A stretch of DNA of 7,627 nucleotides from positions 1 through 7,627 of the forward strand of contig CAJOOX010000053.1 of assembly GCA_905236195.1 (NCBI GenBank). The letters are read 5' to 3'. A model generated the notes under the pieces. That model was not told the origin of the DNA, ran no database searches, and saw only the letters and a list, made by a program, of their open reading frames with translations. The translations under genes were made by a program, and so were the position numbers. Shown in pieces: positions 1 through 6,512 of this stretch. This DNA is from an uncultured Bacteroidales bacterium. Lineage in GTDB: Bacteria > Bacteroidota > Bacteroidia > Bacteroidales > UBA3663. Position 1 is the stretch's first letter, and the number at the start of each line of letters is the position of its first letter.

Positions 1-1117
1 CGAGGGAGAGCCGGGTCTGGAGTTCGATGATCTCCTGGAGGCGCCGTATCTTGGTTTCCTCAGGTACATCGTCAGCATAGTGACGCGCGGCGAAGGTGCC
101 GGGCCGTTCGCTGTAGCGGAACATGAATGCAGAGTCGTAACCAACCTCCTGCATGAGGGAGAGCGTCTGCTGATGGTCCTCCTCGGTCTCGCTGCAGAAG
201 CCGCAGAAAACATCGGTCGAGATGCCGCAGTCGGGGATGATACGCCGCATGGCGGCGATACGTCCCATGTACCACTCGCGATCGTACTTGCGGTTCATCT
301 TCTTGAGAATGCGCGACGAACCGGACTGAACCGGCAAGTGGAGGTGGTGACAGATGTTGGCATGGGCGGCCATCGTCTCGAGCACCTTGTCGCTCATGTC
401 CTCTGGATTGGAGGTCGAGAAACGAACGCGCAGCGAAGGTGCGGCATCGGCCACGAGGGCCAGCAGGTCGGCAAAGTCGATAGGGTCTCGGCCGTCCTCC
501 TTCCAGAGATAGGAGTTGACATTCTGGCCCAGCAGGGTGACCTCGTGGAATCCGCGGGCAACCAGGTCCTGAAGTTCGTTAAGGATGCTTTGGGGCGCAC
601 GGCTGCGTTCACGGCCGCGCGTGTAGGGTACGATGCAGTAGGTGCAGAAATTGTTACAGCCGCGCATAATGGAGATATAGCCTGAGATTCGGCTGTGACC
701 GATGCGGGTGGGGATGATTTCCTTATAGGTTTCGGTGGTAGAGAGTTCCACATTGACGGCTTTCTCGCCGGCTTCAACAGCTGAGATGAGATTGGGGAGA
801 TCCATGTAGGCGTCGGGTCCCACTACGAGGTCGGCTCCCTTGGAGAGGAGATCATGGCGCACGCGTTCGGCCATGCATCCCATGATGCCCACGATGAGCC
901 GACGTCCCTTGTTGCGGAGCGACTGGAAGTACTGGAGCCGCGAGTAGATTTTCTGTTCGGCGTTTTCGCGCACGGAACAGGTGTTGACAAAGACGGCATC
1001 GGATTCGTCCTCAGTCTCACAGAGTTCGTAGCCGGCCATCTGCATGATGCTGGCAATGACTTCGCTGTCGGCCACATTCATTTGGCAGCCGTATGTTTCA
1101 ATAAAAAGTTTCTTCAT
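1..1117 (-). CDS. miaB: tRNA-2-methylthio-N6-dimethylallyladenosine synthase MiaB (3' end outside window)
   Basis: Radical SAM methylthiotransferase that converts i6A37 to ms2i6A37 in tRNAs reading codons that begin with U; a cytoplasmic enzyme with two 4Fe-4S clusters. The visible 372 codons start at ATG 1115-1117 (MKKLFIETYGCQMN). The N-terminal UPF0004 domain has its three cluster cysteines at C11 (YGCQMN), C47 (NTCSVREN) and C81 (GCMAE). The radical SAM motif CxxxCxxC is at C154, C158 and C161 (RGCNNFCTYCIVPYTRGRER). Later radical SAM landmarks are also present (GQNVNSY, LHLPVQSGS, DVFCGFC-type segment). This spacing matches MiaB rather than RimO or MtaB. Translation stays open to position 2, so about 70-80 residues, essentially the TRAM RNA-binding domain, lie beyond the left edge. 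It is transcribed away from the ligase gene from its own promoter. No frameshift or missing key residue is seen. Confidence 0.96.
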   Translation of the reverse strand, partial: MKKLFIETYGCQMNVADSEVIASIMQMAGYELCETEDESDAVFVNTCSVRENAEQKIYSRLQYFQSLRNKGRRLIVGIMGCMAERVRHDLLSKGADLVVGPDAYMDLPNLISAVEAGEKAVNVELSTTETYKEIIPTRIGHSRISGYISIMRGCNNFCTYCIVPYTRGRERSRAPQSILNELQDLVARGFHEVTLLGQNVNSYLWKEDGRDPIDFADLLALVADAAPSLRVRFSTSNPEDMSDKVLETMAAHANICHHLHLPVQSGSSRILKKMNRKYDREWYMGRIAAMRRIIPDCGISTDVFCGFCSETEEDHQQTLSLMQEVGYDSAFMFRYSERPGTFAARHYADDVPEETKIRRLQEIIELQTRLSL

Positions 1118-1195
1118 TTTATCCTCAAAATGGATACCTTTTTCTGTAAAAAACAATAAAAAAGCATCCGTGAAGTTTGTTTTAATATGCGGAAA

Positions 1196-1227
1196 TTTGG
1201 AAAGTTCAGAGAAAATTCCTAAATTTG
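1196..1227 (+). promoter_or_regulatory. Bacteroidetes-type promoter for the DNA ligase gene
   Basis: TTTG at 1196-1199 is followed after 20 bases by TAAATTTG at 1220-1227, a full match to TTTG / TAnnTTTG. The predicted start is near 1234, leaving a leader of about 60 bases before the GTG at 1295. The region that would be transcribed for miaB runs through this promoter, and the ligase transcript runs through the miaB promoter. Confidence 0.7.
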
Positions 1228-1243
1228 CGGCTGCAAAGATAGG
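1218..1243. repeat. Palindrome joining two opposed -7 elements
   Basis: The arms CCTAAATTTGC (1218-1228) and GCAAAGATAGG (1233-1243) flank a GGCT centre. They are inverted copies except at the two free positions of TAnnTTTG, so each arm is an extended -7 box with identical flanks (CCTAnnTTTGC). The symmetry may only reflect two promoters sharing an extended consensus, or it may also be an operator for a dimeric regulator; the sequence does not decide between these. Confidence 0.75.
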
Positions 1244-1265
1244 CTTTTTTTTCGACATTGCCAAA
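1234..1265 (-). promoter_or_regulatory. Bacteroidetes-type promoter for miaB
   Basis: Reading the minus strand, TTTG (1265-1262) is followed after exactly 20 bases by TATCTTTG (1241-1234), matching the Bacteroidetes -33 TTTG / -7 TAnnTTTG consensus. Transcription should start near 1227, giving a leader of about 110 bases before the miaB ATG. The -7 element forms one arm of a palindrome whose other arm is the -7 element of the ligase promoter. The motif match is seen; use in the cell is inferred. Confidence 0.7.
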
Positions 1266-1294
1266 CTTTCGCCCTAAAAACTGCAAAATATACG

Positions 1295-3463
1295 GTGATA
1301 AAAGAGAATTATACAATCAAGGATTTCAAAAGCCGCGATGTGAACAACCAGCAGTCGCTAACCGACGCGCTGTCGTGGGCAAGCTATAAATACTATGTGG
1401 AGAACGATGCTCCGATGTCGGACTTCGAGTTTGATATGGAGTTCAAACAGCTCCAGAAACTGGAGGCCGCAAGCGGCCGTGTGCTGCCCGACTCGCCCAC
1501 ACAGCGGGTAGGCAGCGACATTCAGGGCGCCTTCGAGAAACATCGCCACATCATCCCCATGCAGAGCATTGAGAACGTCTATACAGACGAGGAGATGCAG
1601 GCATGGCTGGACGAAACGGCACGTAAGCTGAGAGCCCGGTTTCCGGGGGAGGAGGTGACCTTCACCTTCGAACCCAAATACGACGGTCTGTCCATCTCGC
1701 TGGTCTATACGGACGGGGTGCTGACCGATGCCGTGACCCGTGGTAACCAGGTGGAGGGCGAGAGCGTTTATCAGAATGTACGTACCATCCGCAACGTGCC
1801 GCTTGTGCTGGACCGTACGGCCTGTCCCGAACTGCCGTCCTATTTCGAGGTGAGGGGCGAGGTGCTGATGCCGCAGGGCGCCTTCGAACGCCTGAATGCC
1901 GAGAAGGCGAAAGCCGGAGAGAAACCCTTTGCCAACAAACGCAATGCTGCCTCGGGATCGCTCAAACAGCTCGATCCGAAAATCACATCCCAGCGCGGAC
2001 TGGTGGTGATGTCCTATGCGGCCTATTCGACCGACCAGGACTTCCAGCACGACATCATGTCATCGCAGGTGGAGACTCTGCTTCTGCTGAAACGGCTGGG
2101 CTTCTCCTACTACAGGATGGACCGTGGGTTCTCTGACCTGACGGAACTGACCCGCGAGATCGATGACTTCAACAGGATACGCACCTCCCACACGTTACCC
2201 TACGACTGCGATGGTGTGGTCATCAAGGTGAACGAACGTCGGCATCAGGAATTTCTGGGACTGAATACCACATTCCCAAATTGGTGCAAGGCCCGCAAAT
2301 TTCCACAAGAAGCCCAGTCGACGCTGATGCACAACGTAACGTTCCAGGTGGGTATGACGGGACACGTGACGCCCGTGGCAGAACTTGACCCTACGACCAT
2401 CTCCGGGTCGGTGGTGGCCCGCGCCACGCTCAACAACGAAAGTTTCATCCGCAACATGGGCCTGCAAATCGGGTCGTATGTGTTCGTCCAGAAAGCGGGC
2501 GAAGTCATCCCCCAGGTGTCGGCCGTCGACGCGGAGCGGAACCGGAATGAAGAGGCCCAGTTACGGCCCATCCATTTCCCTACAGCATGTCCAGAATGCA
2601 ATACTCCCTTAACTAAAAAAGGAGAGTACTGGATTTGTCCGAACCACCATTGTCGGGCACAGATTATCCAGCGGCTCGAATACTGGTGCGGTAAAGACTG
2701 CGCCAACATTGCCAAAATCGGACCGAGCGTGATGGCTGATCTGGTGGAGAAGATGCATGTGGAGAGTGTGAACGACTTCTATGAACTGTTCTGCGACCCG
2801 GATGCAGACCGCATCGACAATCCGTGGCCCACGGACTCGCTGTTCTATGAGGCTGAACCCGTGCCGCTGGCCCAAAGGCTGGAAGCTGCTCTTGGCGAAG
2901 GCTATGGTCCGAAGAGCATCGGACAGATGATAGAGGGAGTGCAGGGAAGCGTACAGACCCTGACGCTGGACAAGATGATTGGCGGATTGGGTATCGACGG
3001 TGTGGGCAAAATCACCGGCAAGGTTCTTGCTGCCCATTTCGGAACACTCGACAACTTCCTCCATGCCACCTTCGAAGACTTGGTGGCAGTGGACGGTATC
3101 GGCGAAATCATGGCCCGCAACATCTTGGAGTTCCTGTCGCCCGACGAAGGCCACATCGGCGACTACAGTTGCCTGTGGAACCCCGACTACGGCTTCCGGA
3201 CAACTTACGTGGCTACTGAGATACTGGGCAATGCCTTGGACGGCAAGACGGTCATCTTCACTGGCACGAGCTACCGCTTCAAGCGCGACGAAATCAAGAA
3301 CTTCTTAGCGGCCCATGGTGCCAAATACGTGGGCTCGGTATCGGGCAAGGTGGATTATGTCATCACAGGCGATGCTCCCGGCGGTAACAAACTGCAGAAA
3401 GCAAGAGAATTGGGTGTGGAGATCATTGGCGAAAGAGAGTTTTACGAGAAATTCAATATTTGA
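1295..3463 (+). CDS. ligA: NAD-dependent DNA ligase, divergent LigA type
   Basis: Seals 3'-OH/5'-phosphate nicks in duplex DNA using NAD+, as in replication and repair. All LigA modules are visible in 722 residues (most LigA proteins are about 670): Ia NAD-binding domain (YKYYVENDAP and SDFEFD, about 31-47), adenylation domain with catalytic K128 in EPKYDG, E189 (VRGEV), K311 (DGVVIKV) and K335 (ARKFP), OB fold (about 343-410), Zn finger C432/C435/C448/C453, helix-hairpin-helix region (about 560-615) and C-terminal BRCT (about 648-720, GKTVIFTGT start). Oddities: canonical RGDG is RGNQ (149-152), the RATLHN motif is RATLNN (376-381), and about 30 extra residues lie near 500-535 before the helix-hairpin-helix domain. 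The start is GTG at 1295; a second in-frame GTG at 1340 would also keep the Ia domain. It could be the cell's only ligase or a paralogue of a standard LigA elsewhere. Family assignment is certain; the role as principal ligase is not. Confidence 0.93.
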   Translation: MIKENYTIKDFKSRDVNNQQSLTDALSWASYKYYVENDAPMSDFEFDMEFKQLQKLEAASGRVLPDSPTQRVGSDIQGAFEKHRHIIPMQSIENVYTDEEMQAWLDETARKLRARFPGEEVTFTFEPKYDGLSISLVYTDGVLTDAVTRGNQVEGESVYQNVRTIRNVPLVLDRTACPELPSYFEVRGEVLMPQGAFERLNAEKAKAGEKPFANKRNAASGSLKQLDPKITSQRGLVVMSYAAYSTDQDFQHDIMSSQVETLLLLKRLGFSYYRMDRGFSDLTELTREIDDFNRIRTSHTLPYDCDGVVIKVNERRHQEFLGLNTTFPNWCKARKFPQEAQSTLMHNVTFQVGMTGHVTPVAELDPTTISGSVVARATLNNESFIRNMGLQIGSYVFVQKAGEVIPQVSAVDAERNRNEEAQLRPIHFPTACPECNTPLTKKGEYWICPNHHCRAQIIQRLEYWCGKDCANIAKIGPSVMADLVEKMHVESVNDFYELFCDPDADRIDNPWPTDSLFYEAEPVPLAQRLEAALGEGYGPKSIGQMIEGVQGSVQTLTLDKMIGGLGIDGVGKITGKVLAAHFGTLDNFLHATFEDLVAVDGIGEIMARNILEFLSPDEGHIGDYSCLWNPDYGFRTTYVATEILGNALDGKTVIFTGTSYRFKRDEIKNFLAAHGAKYVGSVSGKVDYVITGDAPGGNKLQKARELGVEIIGEREFYEKFNI

Positions 3464-3545
3464 TTTTAGATTTTAAGATTTATGTATTTTAGATTAAAGA
3501 TACCGGCATTGAAGACAGCTTCCATTGTAAATCCAATCTAAAATA
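3463..3545. repeat. ATTTTAGATT direct and inverted repeats in AT-rich spacer
   Basis: ATTTTAGATT occurs at 3463-3472 (its first base is the last base of the ligase stop codon) and again at 3486-3495. TATTTTAGATT (3485-3495) also has a perfect inverted partner AATCTAAAATA at 3535-3545, separated by 39 bases that contain a small hairpin GAAG-ACAG-CTTC (3511-3522). The 11-bp stem is A/T-rich and lacks the compact GC stem and following T-run of an intrinsic terminator. I see no gene and no good TAnnTTTG promoter in 3464-3567, so proB may be read partly from the ligase transcript or from a weak promoter here. Confidence 0.6.
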
Positions 3546-3567
3546 TAAAATAAACAAATAAAAAATA

Positions 3568-4674
3568 ATGAGAATCGTGGTGAAGGTGGGCAGCAACGTG
3601 CTGGCCCGCAAAGACGGAACCTTGGATGTGACGAGAATGTCGGCCCTGGTAGACCAAATGGCTGAACTGCGCAAGCAGGATGTGCAGATTATCCTGGTGT
3701 CATCAGGTGCCGTAGCCTCTGGTCGCAGCGAGATGAAAGGCAGAGTGGAGGCCGGAAAACTGGATGCCGTCTCCCAACGTCAGCTCTTCTCGGCCGTGGG
3801 GCAGGCCAAACTGGTGAACAAATACTATAATTTCTTCCGCGACCACGGAATTCCGTGCGGTCAGGTACTGACCACCAAGGAAAGTTTGGGCACGCGTCAG
3901 CAGTACCTGAACCAGAAAAACTGTATGGAGGTGATGTTGGGCGAGGGTGTGATTCCTATTGTGAACGAAAACGACACCATCTCGCTTCAGGAACTGATGT
4001 TCACCGATAACGACGAACTGTCCGGTCTGATAGCCACAATGATGGGCGCCGAGATACTGATTATCTTGAGCAATATCGACGGCATCTATACCGGCAATCC
4101 CACCGACCCCGATGCACGGCTGATATCGGTGGTGAGGGGAGAGGAAGACCTCTCGCAGTATATCCACACCTCGAAGTCATCGTTCGGACGCGGCGGCATG
4201 GTGACCAAATACCGAATCGCGCGTAAGGTGGCATCGGAGGGCGTAAATGTGGTGATAGCCAACGGGAAACGCGACAATATCCTGCCCGAACTGGTGGAGG
4301 CCATCCGTAAGACCGATACTGCAAAGGAGACTCCCACCTGTCGCTGTACCCTCTTTGCTGCCGCCCCCCACGAAGTGTCGTCAATGAAGCGCTGGATAGC
4401 CCATAGCGAGGACTTCTCGAAGGGCGCACTGGTGCTCAATGCCGCAGCGGCTGATGTGGTGAGGGGCGAGAAGGCAGTATCCGTTCTGCCAGTCGGTGTG
4501 GCCGAGATCCGTGGGTCGTTCGAGAAACACGACATTGTGCGCATTGTCGACGAGGCCGGCAACCAACTGGGCGTGGGCCGCGTGGATTGCGATTCTGACA
4601 AAGCCCGAACTCTGCTGGGCAAACGCGGACAGAAGCCGCTCGTACATTATGACTATCTGGTGCTTGACGAATGA
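3568..4674 (+). CDS. proB: Glutamate 5-kinase with C-terminal PUA domain
   Basis: Phosphorylates L-glutamate with ATP to gamma-glutamyl phosphate, the first step of proline synthesis in the cytoplasm. The 368-residue protein has the usual full length. The amino acid kinase domain (about 1-255) shows VVKVGSNVL with K6, LVSSGAVASGR (43-53), the substrate motif NENDTI (133-138), FTDNDELSGLIA (145-156), IDGIYTGNP (170-178) and the GRGGMVTK nucleotide-site segment (207-214). The PUA domain follows at about 273-365 (KRWIAHSEDFSKGALVLN through the HYDYLVL end), as in Escherichia coli ProB. The start ATG is preceded by an A-rich leader without Shine-Dalgarno, normal for this phylum. The next gene begins inside its stop codon (ATGA). 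proA, often found next to proB, is not adjacent; a Fur-family gene takes that place. Feedback inhibition by proline is typical of the family but cannot be judged here. Confidence 0.96.
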   Translation: MRIVVKVGSNVLARKDGTLDVTRMSALVDQMAELRKQDVQIILVSSGAVASGRSEMKGRVEAGKLDAVSQRQLFSAVGQAKLVNKYYNFFRDHGIPCGQVLTTKESLGTRQQYLNQKNCMEVMLGEGVIPIVNENDTISLQELMFTDNDELSGLIATMMGAEILIILSNIDGIYTGNPTDPDARLISVVRGEEDLSQYIHTSKSSFGRGGMVTKYRIARKVASEGVNVVIANGKRDNILPELVEAIRKTDTAKETPTCRCTLFAAAPHEVSSMKRWIAHSEDFSKGALVLNAAAADVVRGEKAVSVLPVGVAEIRGSFEKHDIVRIVDEAGNQLGVGRVDCDSDKARTLLGKRGQKPLVHYDYLVLDE

Positions 4675-5138
4675 TGGAAGCTGAAGAGATACTGGCGCAT
4701 CACAAGATCCGTCCCACGGCAGTGAGACTGCTGATCTGGCGAGAGATACAGAAACTGACGGATGCCTTCTCTGCCACCGAACTGGAGGGGCGCATCCCGA
4801 CGGTGGACCGTTCGACCCTGTTCCGGGCGCTGGCTCTTTTTCAGGAGCACCAGTTGCTGCATCTGTTCGACGATGGTACGGGCGAACATAAATACTGTAG
4901 GTGCATGTGTCGGCATGACGAAGATTATTGCGAATCGCACGACCACGGGCCTTGTCACCATGTGCACGCCACCTGCATCATCTGTCACCGGACGTTCTGT
5001 CTGCGTCAGCAGCACATCCCTGCGGTCAACCTGCCGGAAGGTTTCGAAGCTCGGGAATTCAACTACGTTGTGAGGGGAATCTGTGCTGAGTGCAACCGCC
5101 GTTGGCACGGAAGGATGCCCTATGGTTCGCTCGCTTGA
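4671..5138 (+). CDS. Fur-family metalloregulator with Cys/His-rich insertion
   Basis: A transcriptional repressor of the Fur/Zur/PerR superfamily, 155 residues. The N-terminal winged helix-turn-helix (about 5-72) has the family patterns RPTAVRLLIW and a recognition helix in VDRSTLFRALALFQE (45-59). The C-terminal dimerization part has the structural zinc pairs C102-x2-C105 (TCIICHRTFC) and C138-x2-C141 (ICAEC), plus HHVH (96-99) of the metal-sensing region. Between the domains, residues 73-99 are crowded with ligand-type residues (C76, C78, C80, H82, C87, H90, H92, C95, H96, H97, H99), many more than in a plain Fur hinge. Which metal or signal it senses cannot be told from sequence. ATG 4671 overlaps the proB stop; a second ATG at 4674 immediately follows and could be used instead. 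Translation is likely coupled to proB. The 3' end overlaps the opposing gene by 19 bases. Confidence 0.9.
   Translation: MMEAEEILAHHKIRPTAVRLLIWREIQKLTDAFSATELEGRIPTVDRSTLFRALALFQEHQLLHLFDDGTGEHKYCRCMCRHDEDYCESHDHGPCHHVHATCIICHRTFCLRQQHIPAVNLPEGFEAREFNYVVRGICAECNRRWHGRMPYGSLA
5120..5138. other. Convergent 3' overlap of two coding regions
   Basis: The Fur-family gene (plus) stops at 5136-5138 and the exported nuclease-fold gene (minus) stops at 5122-5120, so their last 19 bases are shared on opposite strands. There is no room for a terminator between them, and I see no GC-rich hairpin with a T-run just past either stop, so the two transcripts should overlap in antisense for some distance. Confidence 0.85.
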
Positions 5139-6193
5139 AAGGACATGCTGCAAACCAAGTCTACCAGCACGGGCAGGTGGTCACTATATCCGCCTTCCCA
5201 TCTGAAGCCGTAATACGAACGCTGTGGCCGCATCCCGAAATGGGTGCGGTCTTCTGTTAACATGAAGGGCAGAGAGAAGGGGCGTGGATGGCGCAGATAG
5301 GGAACGGAAGCTGTGTCGAGCAGCTGACCATTGACCAGAAAATGGTCCAGGAAGCCCCAGTCGCCGGCATACTTGTGGGAGCCTGTCGGGAGTTTTCCAC
5401 GCTGCAGACGCCGGTGGAGCGGAATCATGAGGTCGTAGACGGAATCGGTATTAATTGCATCGCGTTCAGGATCGCCCAACCTGAGGTCACGCAGAAAGGT
5501 TTTCGTGACGGGATAGTCGTTCATATCGCCCATCACAATCAGGGCCGGTTGCCGCCTTATATATAATAAGGAGTCCATCAGGGCCCGCAATCGCAGGTGG
5601 GCGGCCCGTCGTGCAGGACGGCTGGCACGGGCACCGCCCAGCCTGCTGGGAAGGTGGCACACGACAACATCGAGGGTGTCGCCGGAGGGTATGCGTCCCC
5701 ATGCATGCAGCAAGTCGCGCGTAGGACGAGTTCCTTCGGGCATCGGGATGCGAAGCGCCTCCCATCCCAGCAAGCGGAATCGATGTGGCTGATAGAAGAG
5801 ACCCACATCGATGCCGCGGGTGTCGATGCCAGAGGTGATGAGATACCGGTAGCCCATTTTCCACATTGCGCGGTTGCGGAGCCACTGGGAAAGCACGCTG
5901 TCGTTCTCAATCTCTGCCAACCCAATCAGCGCGGGTGGACGCCCCTCACCGGCAGCCAGGATGACGCGTGTGAGCCGGTTGAGTTTTTCCCACAGCCGAA
6001 ACGAGGTCCAATGGTGCGAACCCCGGGGCGTGAAGTCGTCGTCGGCCGTGAGGGGATCGTTAACGGTATCCATCAGATTCTCGCAGTTATAGAACATCAC
6101 ACGGAGCGAGAGCGTGTCCTGAGCACCGGCTGAAAACACACATAGCAAGACGAAACACAATAACCGGAGTCGAAGATGCGGAAAAGGATACAT
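5120..6193 (-). CDS. Exported endonuclease/exonuclease/phosphatase-family protein
   Basis: Member of the metal-dependent endonuclease/exonuclease/phosphatase (DNase I-like) fold; the substrate (nucleic acid, phosphoester or other) is unknown. From ATG 6193 the protein has 357 residues. A signal peptide is clear: arginine-bearing start, hydrophobic LLCFVLLCVF (11-20), then SAGAQ before the mature chain near residue 25, so it should be exported. Fold motifs in order: MFYNCENL (N36, E38), GLAEIEN (E94 as metal ligand), RGIDVGLFY (126-134), CHLPSR (H180), GDMNDYP (D223, N225), GFLDHFLV (D283, H284) and YSDHLPV (D338, H339). All catalytic positions appear intact. The frame can be extended to a TTG at 6218-6220, but that codon lies inside the predicted -7 promoter element, so ATG 6193 is chosen. 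Its stop (TAG, 5120-5122) lies within the end of the convergent Fur-family gene. Confidence 0.9.
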   Translation of the reverse strand: MYPFPHLRLRLLCFVLLCVFSAGAQDTLSLRVMFYNCENLMDTVNDPLTADDDFTPRGSHHWTSFRLWEKLNRLTRVILAAGEGRPPALIGLAEIENDSVLSQWLRNRAMWKMGYRYLITSGIDTRGIDVGLFYQPHRFRLLGWEALRIPMPEGTRPTRDLLHAWGRIPSGDTLDVVVCHLPSRLGGARASRPARRAAHLRLRALMDSLLYIRRQPALIVMGDMNDYPVTKTFLRDLRLGDPERDAINTDSVYDLMIPLHRRLQRGKLPTGSHKYAGDWGFLDHFLVNGQLLDTASVPYLRHPRPFSLPFMLTEDRTHFGMRPQRSYYGFRWEGGYSDHLPVLVDLVCSMSFQASEP

Positions 6194-6217
6194 ACCAAAG
6201 CAGGCTTTAACTTGCAG

Positions 6218-6247
6218 CAAAGATAATCAGAATTTTGTAAACCGAAA
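6218..6247 (-). promoter_or_regulatory. Likely promoter for the exported nuclease-fold gene
   Basis: On the minus strand TATCTTTG (6225-6218) matches the TAnnTTTG -7 element, and its nine-base core TATCTTTGC is identical to that of the miaB promoter. The -33 match is weaker: TTTC (6247-6244) at 18 bases or TTTT at 19. The start would be near 6211, leaving an untranslated leader of only about 18 bases before ATG 6193. Confidence 0.55.
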
Positions 6248-6381
6248 AAGAATGCGAGAAGAAAACACGGGGAATCCGTATGCATAGCTTCCGTAAAGAG
6301 TAATTTGAGAAGTCAAGATTGCAAATCGGAAACAATTAGCAACCGAAATATTAAAAACCATTTAAAAAGTACATAAACGGC

Positions 6382-6412
6382 TTTGCAGTTCGGAGATTTT
6401 TTTGTATATTTG
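6382..6412 (+). promoter_or_regulatory. Bacteroidetes-type promoter for pckA
   Basis: TTTG at 6382-6385, 19 bases, then TATATTTG at 6405-6412: a full match to the -33/-7 consensus of the Bacteroidetes primary sigma factor. The spacer ends in a run of seven T. The predicted start is near 6419-6421. It is one of the best motif matches in the window, in keeping with a highly expressed metabolic gene. Confidence 0.78.
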
Positions 6413-6512
6413 TACCCGATTTGGCGCATGCCTCTCGCAAGAAAGCAGAACGGCCGGGTCAAAAGAGTGTGTGTTTAATTTAAAGTATAACTATTAATAC
6501 AACAACTACATT

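Larger units (their letters stand above)
6194..6512. other. Intergenic region between divergent genes, with pckA leader
   Basis: This 319-base stretch holds the promoter of the exported nuclease-fold gene at its left end and the pckA promoter at 6382-6412. Between them (about 6250-6380) is AT-rich sequence with no ORF, RNA gene or strong hairpin that I can support. After the pckA start near 6420 comes a leader of about 93 bases, GC-richer at first (6421-6462) and then A/T-rich up to the ATG, with no Shine-Dalgarno sequence and no riboswitch that I recognise. Confidence 0.65.

Noticed and set aside
80..685. Open frame of 201 codons on the plus strand opposite miaB
   Set aside because: It lies antisense to clear MiaB radical SAM sequence and its translation shows no domain; it is a shadow of codon bias.
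1044..1277. Plus-strand frame of 77 codons across the miaB start and the spacer
   Set aside because: It overlaps the miaB start and both promoters, and its translation is low-complexity Lys/Phe-rich sequence from AT-rich spacer.
1358..2050. Minus-strand frame of 230 codons inside the ligase
   Set aside because: Antisense to conserved ligase motifs, His/Gly/Leu-rich, no recognisable family, no promoter of its own.
3456..3462. ATATTTG at the ligase stop as a possible proB -7 box
   Set aside because: It misses the leading T of TAnnTTTG and has no TTTG at the right distance upstream.
3485..3545. Inverted repeat after ligA as an intrinsic terminator
   Set aside because: The stem is almost all A/T with a 39-base loop and no following T-run.
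5555..5571. AT-rich palindrome CCTTAT-ATATA-ATAAGG inside the exported nuclease-fold gene
   Set aside because: It encodes LLYIRR in a region between fold motifs and is short enough to be chance; no other evidence of a site.
5597..6133. Plus-strand frame of 178 codons opposite the exported nuclease-fold gene
   Set aside because: The minus-strand frame has a signal peptide and every catalytic motif of its family; this one has none.
6097..6285. Minus-strand frame of 62 codons starting at ATG 6285
   Set aside because: It runs out of frame through the start of the exported protein and its promoter, with no family resemblance.
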